A stretch of DNA of 64,000 bases, taken from NCBI RefSeq assembly GCF_021018895.1, contig NC_079387.1, positions 164,623 through 228,622 of the forward strand, read 5' to 3'. The notes under the pieces were generated by a model that did no database searches, was not told the origin of the DNA, and saw only the letters and a list, made by a program, of their open reading frames with translations. Below are positions 55,130 through 64,000 of the stretch, one piece after another. The position numbers and the translations under genes were made by a program. Source of the stretch: Seriola aureovittata. Lineage: Eukaryota > Chordata > Actinopteri > Carangiformes > Carangidae. Numbering within the stretch: the stretch's first letter is position 1; each line of letters opens with the position of its first letter.

Positions 55130-55983
55130 GAGTCCATCATTTCAAAGAGTGACCCCACCGTTCTTCCCCCCTTGTATTGACCTTTGTTAATGTTGAAATC
55201 CCAGTTACTTCAGGTGAGTGACAAAAACCAGTTAATGCGACCATCTTCTCAAGCGACGTGAAGCCGGCGCCTTCCCGTCTTCGAGAAGGCGTTGTGTTCT
55301 TTGGGGGCTTTTCTTTTGCTCGTAGCATGCCCGTCGACAACACTGTTTGAATGGGTGCAGGGAGAATTGATGAGTCCACTGAGCATCCTATCAGTAGGGA
55401 GAGTCCTCTGCTAGACCCCAGAGAAAAAGAAAGCATTATGGATCAGAATGGATAAATTGGTGGACAGTCCACCATCATTTGATTTGCATTCATGGCAAAT
55501 TGGCGACACAGAGGGGTAAAACGTATGTAACGTGACCTCTGAATAATGAAAACCATCAATCACTTTCAAACGGAATTAACCTGCGCCTGCTCTTCATTGA
55601 CCATCTATATATACAGGAAAGAGCAGTCCTCCATATTTTAACGGCCAACACAGCATTCATTTCCCTTTCCCAAGCCTTCTTTTGACATTTAACACGCACC
55701 CAATCAGTAGAAAAGAAGTTGACTCATTTACTGATGAACTCCTTGATCTCCCATGAAAGAGAAATGAATTCCACAAGAGTGAGGCCACTCTCCCAAGTGG
55801 CCTAAAAATGAGGGATGTTTCCCTTCACAGCCACATAAATGGGAACACCAAAGAGCTAAATATCATGCATCAACCGTAGATTTGTCATCAATACAGAGTT
55901 GAAAAGTCCCTTCAGAGACCAACAAAAATTGCCACAGCTGACTGTATTTCAAGTCATCCAGGCGGGGTATTGGGTTAAGTTTT

Positions 55984-56483
55984 NNNNNNNNNNNNNNNNN
56001 NNNNNNNNNNNNNNNNNNNNNNNNNNNNNNNNNNNNNNNNNNNNNNNNNNNNNNNNNNNNNNNNNNNNNNNNNNNNNNNNNNNNNNNNNNNNNNNNNNNN
56101 NNNNNNNNNNNNNNNNNNNNNNNNNNNNNNNNNNNNNNNNNNNNNNNNNNNNNNNNNNNNNNNNNNNNNNNNNNNNNNNNNNNNNNNNNNNNNNNNNNNN
56201 NNNNNNNNNNNNNNNNNNNNNNNNNNNNNNNNNNNNNNNNNNNNNNNNNNNNNNNNNNNNNNNNNNNNNNNNNNNNNNNNNNNNNNNNNNNNNNNNNNNN
56301 NNNNNNNNNNNNNNNNNNNNNNNNNNNNNNNNNNNNNNNNNNNNNNNNNNNNNNNNNNNNNNNNNNNNNNNNNNNNNNNNNNNNNNNNNNNNNNNNNNNN
56401 NNNNNNNNNNNNNNNNNNNNNNNNNNNNNNNNNNNNNNNNNNNNNNNNNNNNNNNNNNNNNNNNNNNNNNNNNNNNNNNNNNN
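55984..56483. other. Assembly gap, 500 N
   Basis: Separates the U2/U5 array from a + strand 5S array. Confidence 0.99.
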
Positions 56484-56484
56484 A

Positions 56485-56570
56485 ATCTCGTCGATCTCGG
56501 AAGCCAAGCAGGGTCGGGCCTGGTTAGTACTTGGATGGGAGACCGCCTGGGAATACCAGGTGCTGTAAGC
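56485..56570 (+). rRNA. 5S rRNA gene, 3' part at gap edge
   Basis: Starts inside the gene at the gap, with one base missing in CTCGTCGATCTCGG. Confidence 0.85.
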
Positions 56571-56846
56571 TTTTTGGCATCTCTTTGCAATCAGCAGAGG
56601 ACGCTGCTGCTCCTGCTTCAACAACCTGTTACTCTGCACCTGGCTGCACTTTTGGGGACGGGACAGCACAGATCACAATGTAAAGACACTTTTGTATTAA
56701 AATGTTACAAAGTTGACATGTTGAGAGCCAAAGCAACAAGCAAACGCTGAAAAGGAAAGGCTCCTGCGCTAGACAGAAACACGTAGCTTCGTGCGTGAAG
56801 GACATGATCGTCATGTTTAAAGAGGGTATTTGTCGCGCTCCCTCTC

Positions 56847-56964
56847 GCTTACGGCCATACCACTCTGAACGCGCCCGATCTCGTCCGATCTCGGAAGCCA
56901 AGCAGGGTCGGGCCTGGTTAGTACTTGGATGGGAGACCGCCTGGGAATACCAGGTGCTGTAAGC
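56847..56964 (+). rRNA. 5S ribosomal RNA gene (GAACGCGCC variant)
   Basis: Full length; A-to-G at nucleotide 25, within the LINE target CACG. Confidence 0.95.
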
Positions 56965-57235
56965 TTTTTCGCATCTCTTTGCAATCAGCAGAGGACGCTG
57001 CTGCTCCTGCTTCAACAACCTGTTACTCTGCACCTGGCTGCACTTTTGGGGACAGCACAGATCACAATGTAAAGACACTTTTGTATTAAAATGTTACAAA
57101 GTTGACATGTTGAGAGCCAAAGCAACAAGCAAACGCTGAAAAGGAAAGGCTCCTGCGCTAGACATAAACACGTAGCTTCGTGCATGAAGGACATGATCGT
57201 CATGTTTAAAGAGGGTATTTGTCGCGCTCCCTCTC

Positions 57236-57352
57236 GCTTACGGCCATACCACTCTGAACGCGCCCGATCTCGTCGATCTCGGAAGCCAAGCAGGGTCGGG
57301 CCTGGTTAGTACTTGGATGGGAGACCGCCTGGGAATACCAGGTGCTGTAAGC
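57236..57352 (+). rRNA. 5S rRNA gene, 1-nt deletion
   Basis: 117 nt; GAACGCGCC variant, and TCGTCGATC lacks one C. Confidence 0.93.
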
Positions 57353-57623
57353 TTTTTCGCATCTCTTTGCAATCAGCAGAGGACGCTGCTGCTCCTGCTT
57401 CAACAACCTGTTACTCTGCACCTGGCTGCACTTTTGGGGACAGCACAGATCACAATGTAAAGACACTTTTGTATTAAAATGTTACAAAGTTGACATGTTG
57501 AGAGCCAAAGCAACAAGCAAACGCTGAAAAGGAAAGGCTCCTGCGCTAGACAGAAACACGTAGCTTCGTGCATGAAGGACATGATCGTCATGTTTAAAGA
57601 GGGTATTTGTCGCGCTCCCTCTC

Positions 57624-57741
57624 GCTTACGGCCATACCACTCTGAACGCGCCCGATCTCGTCCGATCTCGGAAGCCAAGCAGGGTCGGGCCTGGTTAGTA
57701 CTTGGATGGGAGACCGCCTGGGAATACCAGGTGCTGTAAGC
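57624..57741 (+). rRNA. 5S ribosomal RNA gene (GAACGCGCC variant)
   Basis: Full-length copy. Confidence 0.95.
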
Positions 57742-58011
57742 TTTTTCGCATCTCTTTGCAATCAGCAGAGGACGCTGCTGCTCCTGCTTCAACAACCTGT
57801 TACTCTGCACCTGGCTGCACTTTTGGGGACAGCACAGATCACAATGTAAAGACACTTTTGTATTAAAATGTTACAAGTTGACATGTTGAGAGCCAAAGCA
57901 ACAAGCAAACGCTGAAAAGGAAAGGCTCCTGCGCTAGACATAAACACGTAGCTTCGTGCATGAAGGACATGATCGTCATGTTTAAAGAGGGTATTTGTCG
58001 CGCTCCCTCTC

Positions 58012-58128
58012 GCTTACGGCCATACCACTCTGAAGACGCCCGATCTCGTCCGATCTCGGAAGCCAAGCAGGTCGGGCCTGGTTAGTACTTGGATGGGAGA
58101 CCGCCTGGGAATACCAGGTGCTGTAAGC
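58012..58128 (+). rRNA. 5S rRNA gene, 1-nt deletion
   Basis: GAAGACGCC variant; AAGCAGGTCGGG lacks one G in the control region. Confidence 0.93.
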
Positions 58129-58404
58129 TTTTTGGCATCTCTTTGCAATCAGCAGAGGACGCTGCTGCTCCTGCTTCAACAACCTGTTACTCTGCACCTG
58201 GCTGCACTTTTGGGGACGGGACAGCACAGATCACAATGTAAAGACACTTTTGTATTAAAATGTTACAAAGTTGACATGTTGAGAGCCAAAGCAACAAGCA
58301 AACGCTGAAAAGGAAAGGCTCCTGCGCTAGACATAAACACGTAGCTTCGTGCATGAAGGACATGATCGTCATGTTTAAAGAGGGTATTTGTCGCGCTCCC
58401 TCTC

Positions 58405-58522
58405 GCTTACGGCCATACCACTCTGAAGACGCCCGATCTCGTCCGATCTCGGAAGCCAAGCAGGGTCGGGCCTGGTTAGTACTTGGATGGGAGACCGCCT
58501 GGGAATACCAGGTGCTGTAAGC
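58405..58522 (+). rRNA. 5S ribosomal RNA gene (GAAGACGCC variant)
   Basis: Full length; substitution at nucleotide 24 in the LINE target. Confidence 0.95.
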
Positions 58523-58798
58523 TTTTTGGCATCTCTTTGCAATCAGCAGAGGACGCTGCTGCTCCTGCTTCAACAACCTGTTACTCTGCACCTGGCTGCA
58601 CTTTTGGGGACGGGACAGCACAGATCACAATGTAAAGACACTTTTGTATTAAAATGTTACAAAGTTGACATGTTGAGAGCCAAAGCAACAAGCAAACGCT
58701 GAAAAGGAAAGGCTCCTGCGCTAGACATAAACACGTAGCTTCGTGCATGAAGGACATGATCGTCATGTTTAAAGAGGGTATTTGTCGCGCTCCCTCTC

Positions 58799-58915
58799 GC
58801 TTACGGCCATACCACTCTGAACACGCCCGATCTCGTCCGATCTCGGAAGCCAAGCAGGGTCGGGCTGGTTAGTACTTGGATGGGAGACCGCCTGGGAATA
58901 CCAGGTGCTGTAAGC
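58799..58915 (+). rRNA. 5S rRNA gene, 1-nt deletion
   Basis: TCGGGCTGG lacks one C of GGGCCTGG in the internal control region. Confidence 0.93.
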
Positions 58916-59191
58916 TTTTTGGCATCTCTTTGCAATCAGCAGAGGACGCTGCTGCTCCTGCTTCAACAACCTGTTACTCTGCACCTGGCTGCACTTTTGG
59001 GGACGGGACAGCACAGATCACAATGTAAAGACACTTTTGTATTAAAATGTTACAAAGTTGACATGTTGAGAGCCAAAGCAACAAGCAAACGCTGAAAAGG
59101 AAAGGCTCCTGCGCTAGACATAAACACGTAGCTTCGTGCATGAAGGACATGATCGTCATGTTTAAAGAGGGTATTTGTCGCGCTCCCTCTC

Positions 59192-59309
59192 GCTTACGGC
59201 CATACCACTCTGAACACGCCCGATCTCGTCCGATCTCGGAAGCCAAGCAGGGTCGGGCCTGGTTAGTACTTGGATGGGAGACCGCCTGGGAATACCAGGT
59301 GCTGTAAGC
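59192..59309 (+). rRNA. 5S ribosomal RNA gene
   Basis: Full-length standard sequence. Confidence 0.96.
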
Positions 59310-59585
59310 TTTTTGGCATCTCTTTGCAATCAGCAGAGGACGCTGCTGCTCCTGCTTCAACAACCTGTTACTCTGCACCTGGCTGCACTTTTGGGGACGG
59401 GACAGCACAGATCACAATGTAAAGACACTTTTGTATTAAAATGTTACAAAGTTGACATGTTGAGAGCCAAAGCAACAAGCAAACGCTGAAAAGGAAAGGC
59501 TCCTGCGCTAGACATAAACACGTAGCTTCGTGCATGAAGGACATGATCGTCATGTTTAAAGAGGGTATTTGTCGCGCTCCCTCTC

Positions 59586-59693
59586 GCTTACGGCCATACC
59601 ACTCTGAACACGCCCGATCTCGGAAGCCAAGCAGGGTCGGGCCTGGTTAGTACTTGGATGGGAGACCGCCTGGGAATACCAGGTGCTGTAAGC
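59586..59693 (+). rRNA. 5S rRNA gene, 10-bp internal deletion
   Basis: Same CGATCTCG collapse as in arrays 1 and 3. Confidence 0.92.
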
Positions 59694-59969
59694 TTTTTGG
59701 CATCTCTTTGCAATCAGCAGAGGACGCTGCTGCTCCTGCTTCAACAACCTGTTACTCTGCACCTGGCTGCACTTTTGGGGACGGGACAGCACAGATCACA
59801 ATGTAAAGACACTTTTGTATTAAAATGTTACAAAGTTGACATGTTGAGAGCCAAAGCAACAAGCAAACGCTGAAAAGGAAAGGCTCCTGCGCTAGACATA
59901 AACACGTAGCTTCGTGCATGAAGGACATGATCGTCATGTTTAAAGAGGGTATTTGTCGCGCTCCCTCTC

Positions 59970-60087
59970 GCTTACGGCCATACCACTCTGAACACGCCCG
60001 ATCTCGTCCGATCTCGGAAGCCAAGCAGGGTCGGGCCTGGTTAGTACTTGGATGGGAGACCGCCTGGGAATACCAGGTGCTGTAAGC
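59970..60087 (+). rRNA. 5S ribosomal RNA gene
   Basis: Full-length standard sequence. Confidence 0.96.
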
Positions 60088-60363
60088 TTTTTGGCATCTC
60101 TTTGCAATCAGCAGAGGACGCTGCTGCTCCTGCTTCAACAACCTGTTACTCTGCACCTGGCTGCACTTTTGGGGACGGGACAGCACAGATCACAATGTAA
60201 AGACACTTTTGTATTAAAATGTTACAAAGTTGACATGTTGAGAGCCAAAGCAACAAGCAAACGCTGAAAAGGAAAGGCTCCTGCGCTAGACATAAACACG
60301 TAGCTTCGTGCATGAAGGACATGATCGTCATGTTTAAAGAGGGTATTTGTCGCGCTCCCTCTC

Positions 60364-60390
60364 GCTTACGGCCATACCACTCTGAACACG
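60364..60390 (+). rRNA. 5S rRNA gene, first 27 nucleotides (interrupted by LINE B copy 3)
   Basis: Ends at GAACACG; the LINE 5' end CATGCGTGAGG follows. Confidence 0.9.
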
Positions 60391-60602
60391 CATGCGTGAG
60401 GCAAACGAGAGGCGGCAATACCTGTGTGAGAGAGAGGAGAGAGGATCGCGGACCTCTGTTTTTTTTCTACTTCCCTTAGTTCATTGTTCTTTCTTTTTTC
60501 ATTACATCTTACTTTTCCGTGCACCCTTTGTTTATTTATTTGTTTGGACATTCCCCCCGGCAGTTTTACTGTTCGGGGGAGGCTTATTTGAGTTTTTTTT
60601 TC

Positions 60603-62330
60603 ATGTTTTCTCGGACGGATTTAATGGTGACGGAAGCGGGAAATGGCTCATTAATGACGGAAATGGATCACGGACATAAAATAAGTCAAGATGTAGCGGA
60701 GAAAGAGGTGAATGAGTGGGAAGTAGTCGAAACAAAAGAACAGAGAGTCAGAAGGAAGAGTTTGAAAAAAAAAAGTAGAGAAGAGAGCACGGGAACAGCT
60801 GATTCAGCGATGACGGCGCTGGCGAGAGGAGAGAGAGAGGAGAGAGAGCGGCGAGCAGCACTGACAGCTGCAACGGGCAGAGGACGGAGGAGCGAGACCG
60901 GAGGAACCGTGAGGGAGATCGGAGATGGAGATCGGATCAGGCCGGGACTCCATGGAGCTCCGAGAGCGGCGGCGGAGAGGGAGAGAGCAGAGGCGGGAGA
61001 GAGAGAGAAAGCAGCAGCGGCGGGTGAGCGAGAGGCGAGCGGCGGAGCTGAGAGGGAGAAAGGGAAAGCGGAAGGAACAGCGGGAGAAAAACAGCAGCAG
61101 CACCAGCATCAACAACAGAGAGAAGATGCGAGGCAAGTGACGGGAGTCAAATATGATCGGGAATTAACCGTGAGTCTCGAGGTCACCGGGCAGGACGAGG
61201 TCCCGGTGCTGGAGCTAATGAGATGCATCAGGGCTCTGTGTGGTGGACTGATAGCCTGCAGAGCGTCCGGTGCCAGAAGCTTTGAAATCACAATGTCACA
61301 TGTGAAGGGGAAGGAACGACTCCTTGATGGCTTCAAAATAGGTAATTGTAGCATTTTTGTAAAGGATCTATGTAACGATGAATTAATGGTTTCTTTCTTA
61401 AACTTACCGGCTTATGTAACAGATGAGGAAATATTACAAAAGCTAGAGGGATGGGGAGTTTCGGCAGCTTCCTCCATTAGGAGGAGAATGTGGCCAGGGA
61501 CACAAGTAGCAGATGGTACCCGTTTCCTAAAAGTCAAGTTTACAGATAAAGTACAGTCACTGCCATACTCTGCGAGATTTGAAACTGCCATGGGTCCTGA
61601 ATACTTCAGGGTTATACATGATAGGCAAACTAAAGTCTGCAGGATGTGCCTTCAACCAGGGCACATCCTGCGAGAGTGCCCGGAGTTCTCATGCCACAAG
61701 TGCGGAGTTCAGGGACATTATGCTAGGGAGTGCAGCAACAGGCAGAGGAGAAATAAAAAGTGTGAGGTGTGCTACAACATTATGGAGGAATGTAATTGTA
61801 ACTACAGCGATTCAGAAGCAGTAGCAGAGTCTGGATCGGAGGCTTTATATAGTGAGGAGGAGGATATGAGTAATGAGGAAGAGGAGGGGGAGGCCGGAGT
61901 GAGGGGCTGTGGCACCGCAAAACAGGCTGGCAGTGAGGATCCCGTCTCACGGAGAGTCCTGGGCTCTCAAACAGCGGTGCAGAGCCGGAGTGTGAGGTTG
62001 GGTTCGAGCAAGAACGGACTCAGTCTTGACACCGGCCTGTACGCGAAAGAAAGGGGCAGGGGCGGCGACGGGCTCAAAGAGGGACCGGAGCCGCCTTTAG
62101 CCCCGGAAGAGATGGAAGTAGAGGAGACCCAGAGCGATCTGCAGCCGGCGGCAGCCGCATGCTGCGATCTACCGGCCTCAGCGATATCCTCTATACTCCC
62201 CCCACAAAGAAAATCTGATAGTGACTCCGAAATGGACTTAGCTACAATTAAAAACATCAGAAAGCAGCACACCTTCAATAAAAACACAGTTAATAAAAAG
62301 AGAAAGAAAGACAAAAAAGGAAAAGAATAA
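60603..62330 (+). CDS. LINE family B ORF1 (copy 3), intact
   Basis: 575 residues from ATG 60603 (MFSRTDLMVTEAG); an alternative start is MDHGHK at 60663. The N-terminus is Arg/Glu/Ala-rich with a Gln/His-rich insert absent from copies 1 and 2 (near 61085-61125). The RRM-like domain follows (LPAYVTDEE, WPGTQVADGTRFLKVKF, SLPYSARF, EYFRVIHDRQ), then two CX2CX4HX4C knuckles (CRMCLQPGHILREC and CHKCGVQGHYAREC), a third Cys-rich motif (CEVC...CNC), an acidic region and a Lys-rich C-terminus. Expected to bind element RNA. ORF2 starts 40 bp after the stop. Confidence 0.9.
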   Translation: MFSRTDLMVTEAGNGSLMTEMDHGHKISQDVAEKEVNEWEVVETKEQRVRRKSLKKKSREESTGTADSAMTALARGEREERERRAALTAATGRGRRSETGGTVREIGDGDRIRPGLHGAPRAAAERERAEAGEREKAAAAGEREASGGAEREKGKAEGTAGEKQQQHQHQQQREDARQVTGVKYDRELTVSLEVTGQDEVPVLELMRCIRALCGGLIACRASGARSFEITMSHVKGKERLLDGFKIGNCSIFVKDLCNDELMVSFLNLPAYVTDEEILQKLEGWGVSAASSIRRRMWPGTQVADGTRFLKVKFTDKVQSLPYSARFETAMGPEYFRVIHDRQTKVCRMCLQPGHILRECPEFSCHKCGVQGHYARECSNRQRRNKKCEVCYNIMEECNCNYSDSEAVAESGSEALYSEEEDMSNEEEEGEAGVRGCGTAKQAGSEDPVSRRVLGSQTAVQSRSVRLGSSKNGLSLDTGLYAKERGRGGDGLKEGPEPPLAPEEMEVEETQSDLQPAAAACCDLPASAISSILPPQRKSDSDSEMDLATIKNIRKQHTFNKNTVNKKRKKDKKGKE

Positions 62331-62370
62331 TGATTAAGATAGAGAGTTAACACCACTTTTCTTTTTCACA

Positions 62371-64000
62371 ATGCTGTTGCTGCACTCCCTCAATGCAAAC
62401 GGACTGCGCACTTGTGGCAAGATGACTGCCATTCTAGAGGGGATAAAAGGCGATATACTCTGCCTTCAAGAAACAAGGTGGGACAAAAACAGTGTAGAGG
62501 CAGCAACAAATATATGGAATGGGAACATCTTCCATAATAATGGCACTAGCAAGTCAAGTGGGGTTGCAACGTTAATAAAGAATAACAACATAAATGATAG
62601 TAAATTAGTACACAAAGATGATAATGGTAGATTACTTATTATAGATATAACAGTAAATAATATTATATATAGAATAATCAATGTATATGCCAATAATTGT
62701 GAAAAAGAAAGGAAAGAGATGTTTAATAAAATAGGAAGATGGGTAAATAACAAAACTGTAATAGTTGGGGACTTTAATACAGTGTTAACAAAATCGGATA
62801 TATCTGTAAATAATGTATATAAAAATGACATCAGTAGAACAGCATTATATGAATTAATGAACAATCACAACTTGATGGATATATGGAGAATACAGAATCC
62901 TTTAAAAAGAACATTCTCAAGAAGACAGGTGGTAAAGGGTACATTAAGACAATCAAGAATAGACTTATGTTTAGCGGCCTCAGAAGTGATTAAGAAAATT
63001 AACAAAACAACGTACAAATTTAATACATGGAGTGATCATGCAACTCTGGAGTGTCTGCTGGACTCTGCAGGGGGGATCAGGGGAGGAGGAACCTGGTGCC
63101 TCAACTCCAGCCTCCTGATGGACCCGGCATATGTCAAAAAAATCAAAAACTTACTTAGTTACGCTAGAACAGAAATGCAAATAGATAATAATTATATAGA
63201 AAGATGGGACAATATAAAAGAAAGAATCAAAAAAGCAAGTATCAATTATAGCAAAGAGAAAAAATGGAAAGAAAAACAAGAAGAACAGAACATCAGAAAG
63301 CAACTAGAAGAAGAACTGATATTAATAGATAACCAAAGAAATAGAAGCTGTGAAAAGTATGAATTATATAAAAATCAATTAAATAATATAGAAAGGGAAA
63401 GATGTAAAGGGGCTGCAGTTAGGAGTAGATTTCAAAATCTGGTAGATGGGGAGAAGTGCACAGCTTTTTTTCTGGGGATGGAAAAGCAAAAACAGAATAA
63501 AACTATAATAGAAGAATTGAAAGATAGAAGCAATAACATACACACAGATAGAATAGAGATACTAGAAATTATTAAAGAATACTATACGAATTTATTCAAA
63601 GAAGAAGGAAGCAACAATGAAAAAACAGAAACAATATTATCATATGTAGACAAAAAAATTAACATGGAGGATAAAGAATGGTGTGACAGCAAATTAACAT
63701 TAAAAGAAATAGAAGTGACAATAGACAACTTAAACAAGAATAAAAGTCCAGGATCTGATGGCTTAACAGCAGAATTTTACATCAGGTTTAAGGAACAGCT
63801 GGCCCCCCTGTTGCTCGACCTCTACCATACAATGCAAGAACAACAAAAAACACCAAAATCTTTCACTACAGGTATGATTACAGTAATTTATAAGAATAAA
63901 GGAGAAAGAAACATAATATCCAACTATAGACCAATAAGCCTGCTAAATACAGATTACAAGATACTCACCAAAACCTTGGCCAATAGAATAAAACAGACAT
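62371..64000 (+). CDS. LINE family B ORF2 (copy 3): APE endonuclease + RT, partial, open to window end
   Basis: Translation from ATG 62371 (MLLLHSLNANGL) gives 543 codons without a stop. The endonuclease domain (residues about 1-230) has LCLQETRWD, GDFN and a terminal SDHATL; it would nick the 5S target. The RT N-terminal region follows, with NKSPGSDGLTAEFY and NYRPISLLNTDYK. The catalytic motifs A to C lie beyond the window. None of the frameshifts of copies 1 and 2 is present; the stretch where copy 1 lost 65 bp is complete here. The best candidate for a functional ORF2 in this sequence. Confidence 0.9.
   Translation, partial: MLLLHSLNANGLRTCGKMTAILEGIKGDILCLQETRWDKNSVEAATNIWNGNIFHNNGTSKSSGVATLIKNNNINDSKLVHKDDNGRLLIIDITVNNIIYRIINVYANNCEKERKEMFNKIGRWVNNKTVIVGDFNTVLTKSDISVNNVYKNDISRTALYELMNNHNLMDIWRIQNPLKRTFSRRQVVKGTLRQSRIDLCLAASEVIKKINKTTYKFNTWSDHATLECLLDSAGGIRGGGTWCLNSSLLMDPAYVKKIKNLLSYARTEMQIDNNYIERWDNIKERIKKASINYSKEKKWKEKQEEQNIRKQLEEELILIDNQRNRSCEKYELYKNQLNNIERERCKGAAVRSRFQNLVDGEKCTAFFLGMEKQKQNKTIIEELKDRSNNIHTDRIEILEIIKEYYTNLFKEEGSNNEKTETILSYVDKKINMEDKEWCDSKLTLKEIEVTIDNLNKNKSPGSDGLTAEFYIRFKEQLAPLLLDLYHTMQEQQKTPKSFTTGMITVIYKNKGERNIISNYRPISLLNTDYKILTKTLANRIKQT

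Larger units (their letters stand above)
38670..55983 (-). repeat. U2/U5 snRNA tandem array, unit about 2.54 kb
   Basis: Homologous points recur at 2543 bp (41181, 43724) and 2539 bp (52140, 54679). Each unit has, in transcriptional order on the - strand, U5 then U2, plus a 27-bp minisatellite, a GT microsatellite and long unique spacer. One unit is split by an LTR element at 45866-51736. I found no U1, U4, U6 or 5S gene within the unit. Short ORFs repeated in every unit are antisense or spacer frames. Confidence 0.93.
56484..60390 (+). repeat. 5S rDNA array 4 (+ strand)
   Basis: Ten further 5S units of 384-394 bp. Units on the left lack the 5-bp GGGAC spacer insertion and units on the right carry it, so this array contains both spacer types. 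It ends in a 5S gene interrupted by LINE B copy 3. Confidence 0.95.
60391..64000 (+). mobile_element. 5S-targeted LINE, family B copy 3 (intact as far as seen, runs off window)
   Basis: Begins exactly at 5S nucleotide 27 and has a 5' UTR, intact ORF1 (60603-62330) and ORF2 open from 62371 to the window end. Amino-acid changes relative to copies 1 and 2 make it a distinct subfamily. The 5' end is complete, which is uncommon for LINE copies. Confidence 0.92.

Overview
The window is eukaryotic and almost certainly from a teleost fish. It consists of tandem arrays of small-RNA genes that are heavily colonised by retrotransposons, and I see no single-copy host protein gene. Clusters of 5S rRNA repeats (about 389-394 bp per unit, 118-nt gene) occur on the + strand at 7266-12523 and 56484-60390, and on the - strand between 14318 and 37204. 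A separate array of about 2.54-kb units at 38670-55983 carries a U2 snRNA gene and a U5 snRNA gene, both on the - strand. Three runs of N (12524-13023, 37670-38669, 55984-56483) mark assembly joins, and every change of 5S array orientation or array type coincides with one of them.

The 5S genes are interrupted by site-specific non-LTR retrotransposons (LINEs) with a CCHC-knuckle ORF1 and an apurinic-endonuclease plus reverse-transcriptase ORF2. They resemble the Tx1-group, Mutsu-type elements known to target 5S rRNA genes. I separate three families. A is at 1-7265 (+) and 21073-26260 (-). B is at 14465-20499 (-), 28629-34846 (-), 37205-37669 (-, 3' end only) and 60391-64000 (+, runs off the window). 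C is at about 13351-14317 and 20521-20920 (-, 5' parts only). Every junction I could read places the 5' end after 5S nucleotide 27 and the poly(A) end before nucleotide 24, always in the 5S sense. The rightmost B copy has an intact ORF1 and an ORF2 with no stop for 543 codons; it is the best candidate for a functional element. The other copies carry frameshifts, deletions or recombinant ends.

Secondary insertions decorate this landscape. An LTR element (4125-7012, TSD TAATT) sits in the 3' UTR of the first LINE, and one of its LTRs contains 36 perfect copies of a 10-bp repeat. Part of that nested structure was re-duplicated into the 5S array at 8388-9515. A 636-bp solo LTR interrupts family A copy 2. 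A 5.87-kb LTR element encoding only a Gag-like protein (45866-51736, - orientation) splits one U2 gene.

Together the window shows a multigene RNA locus evolving by unequal exchange, with repeated targeting by 5S-specific LINEs. The U2/U5 unit appears to be an ancient dimer of a smaller unit, since a flank about 200 bp long is duplicated within it about 1.3 kb apart. Similarity and identity statements are by eye; I ran no alignments.
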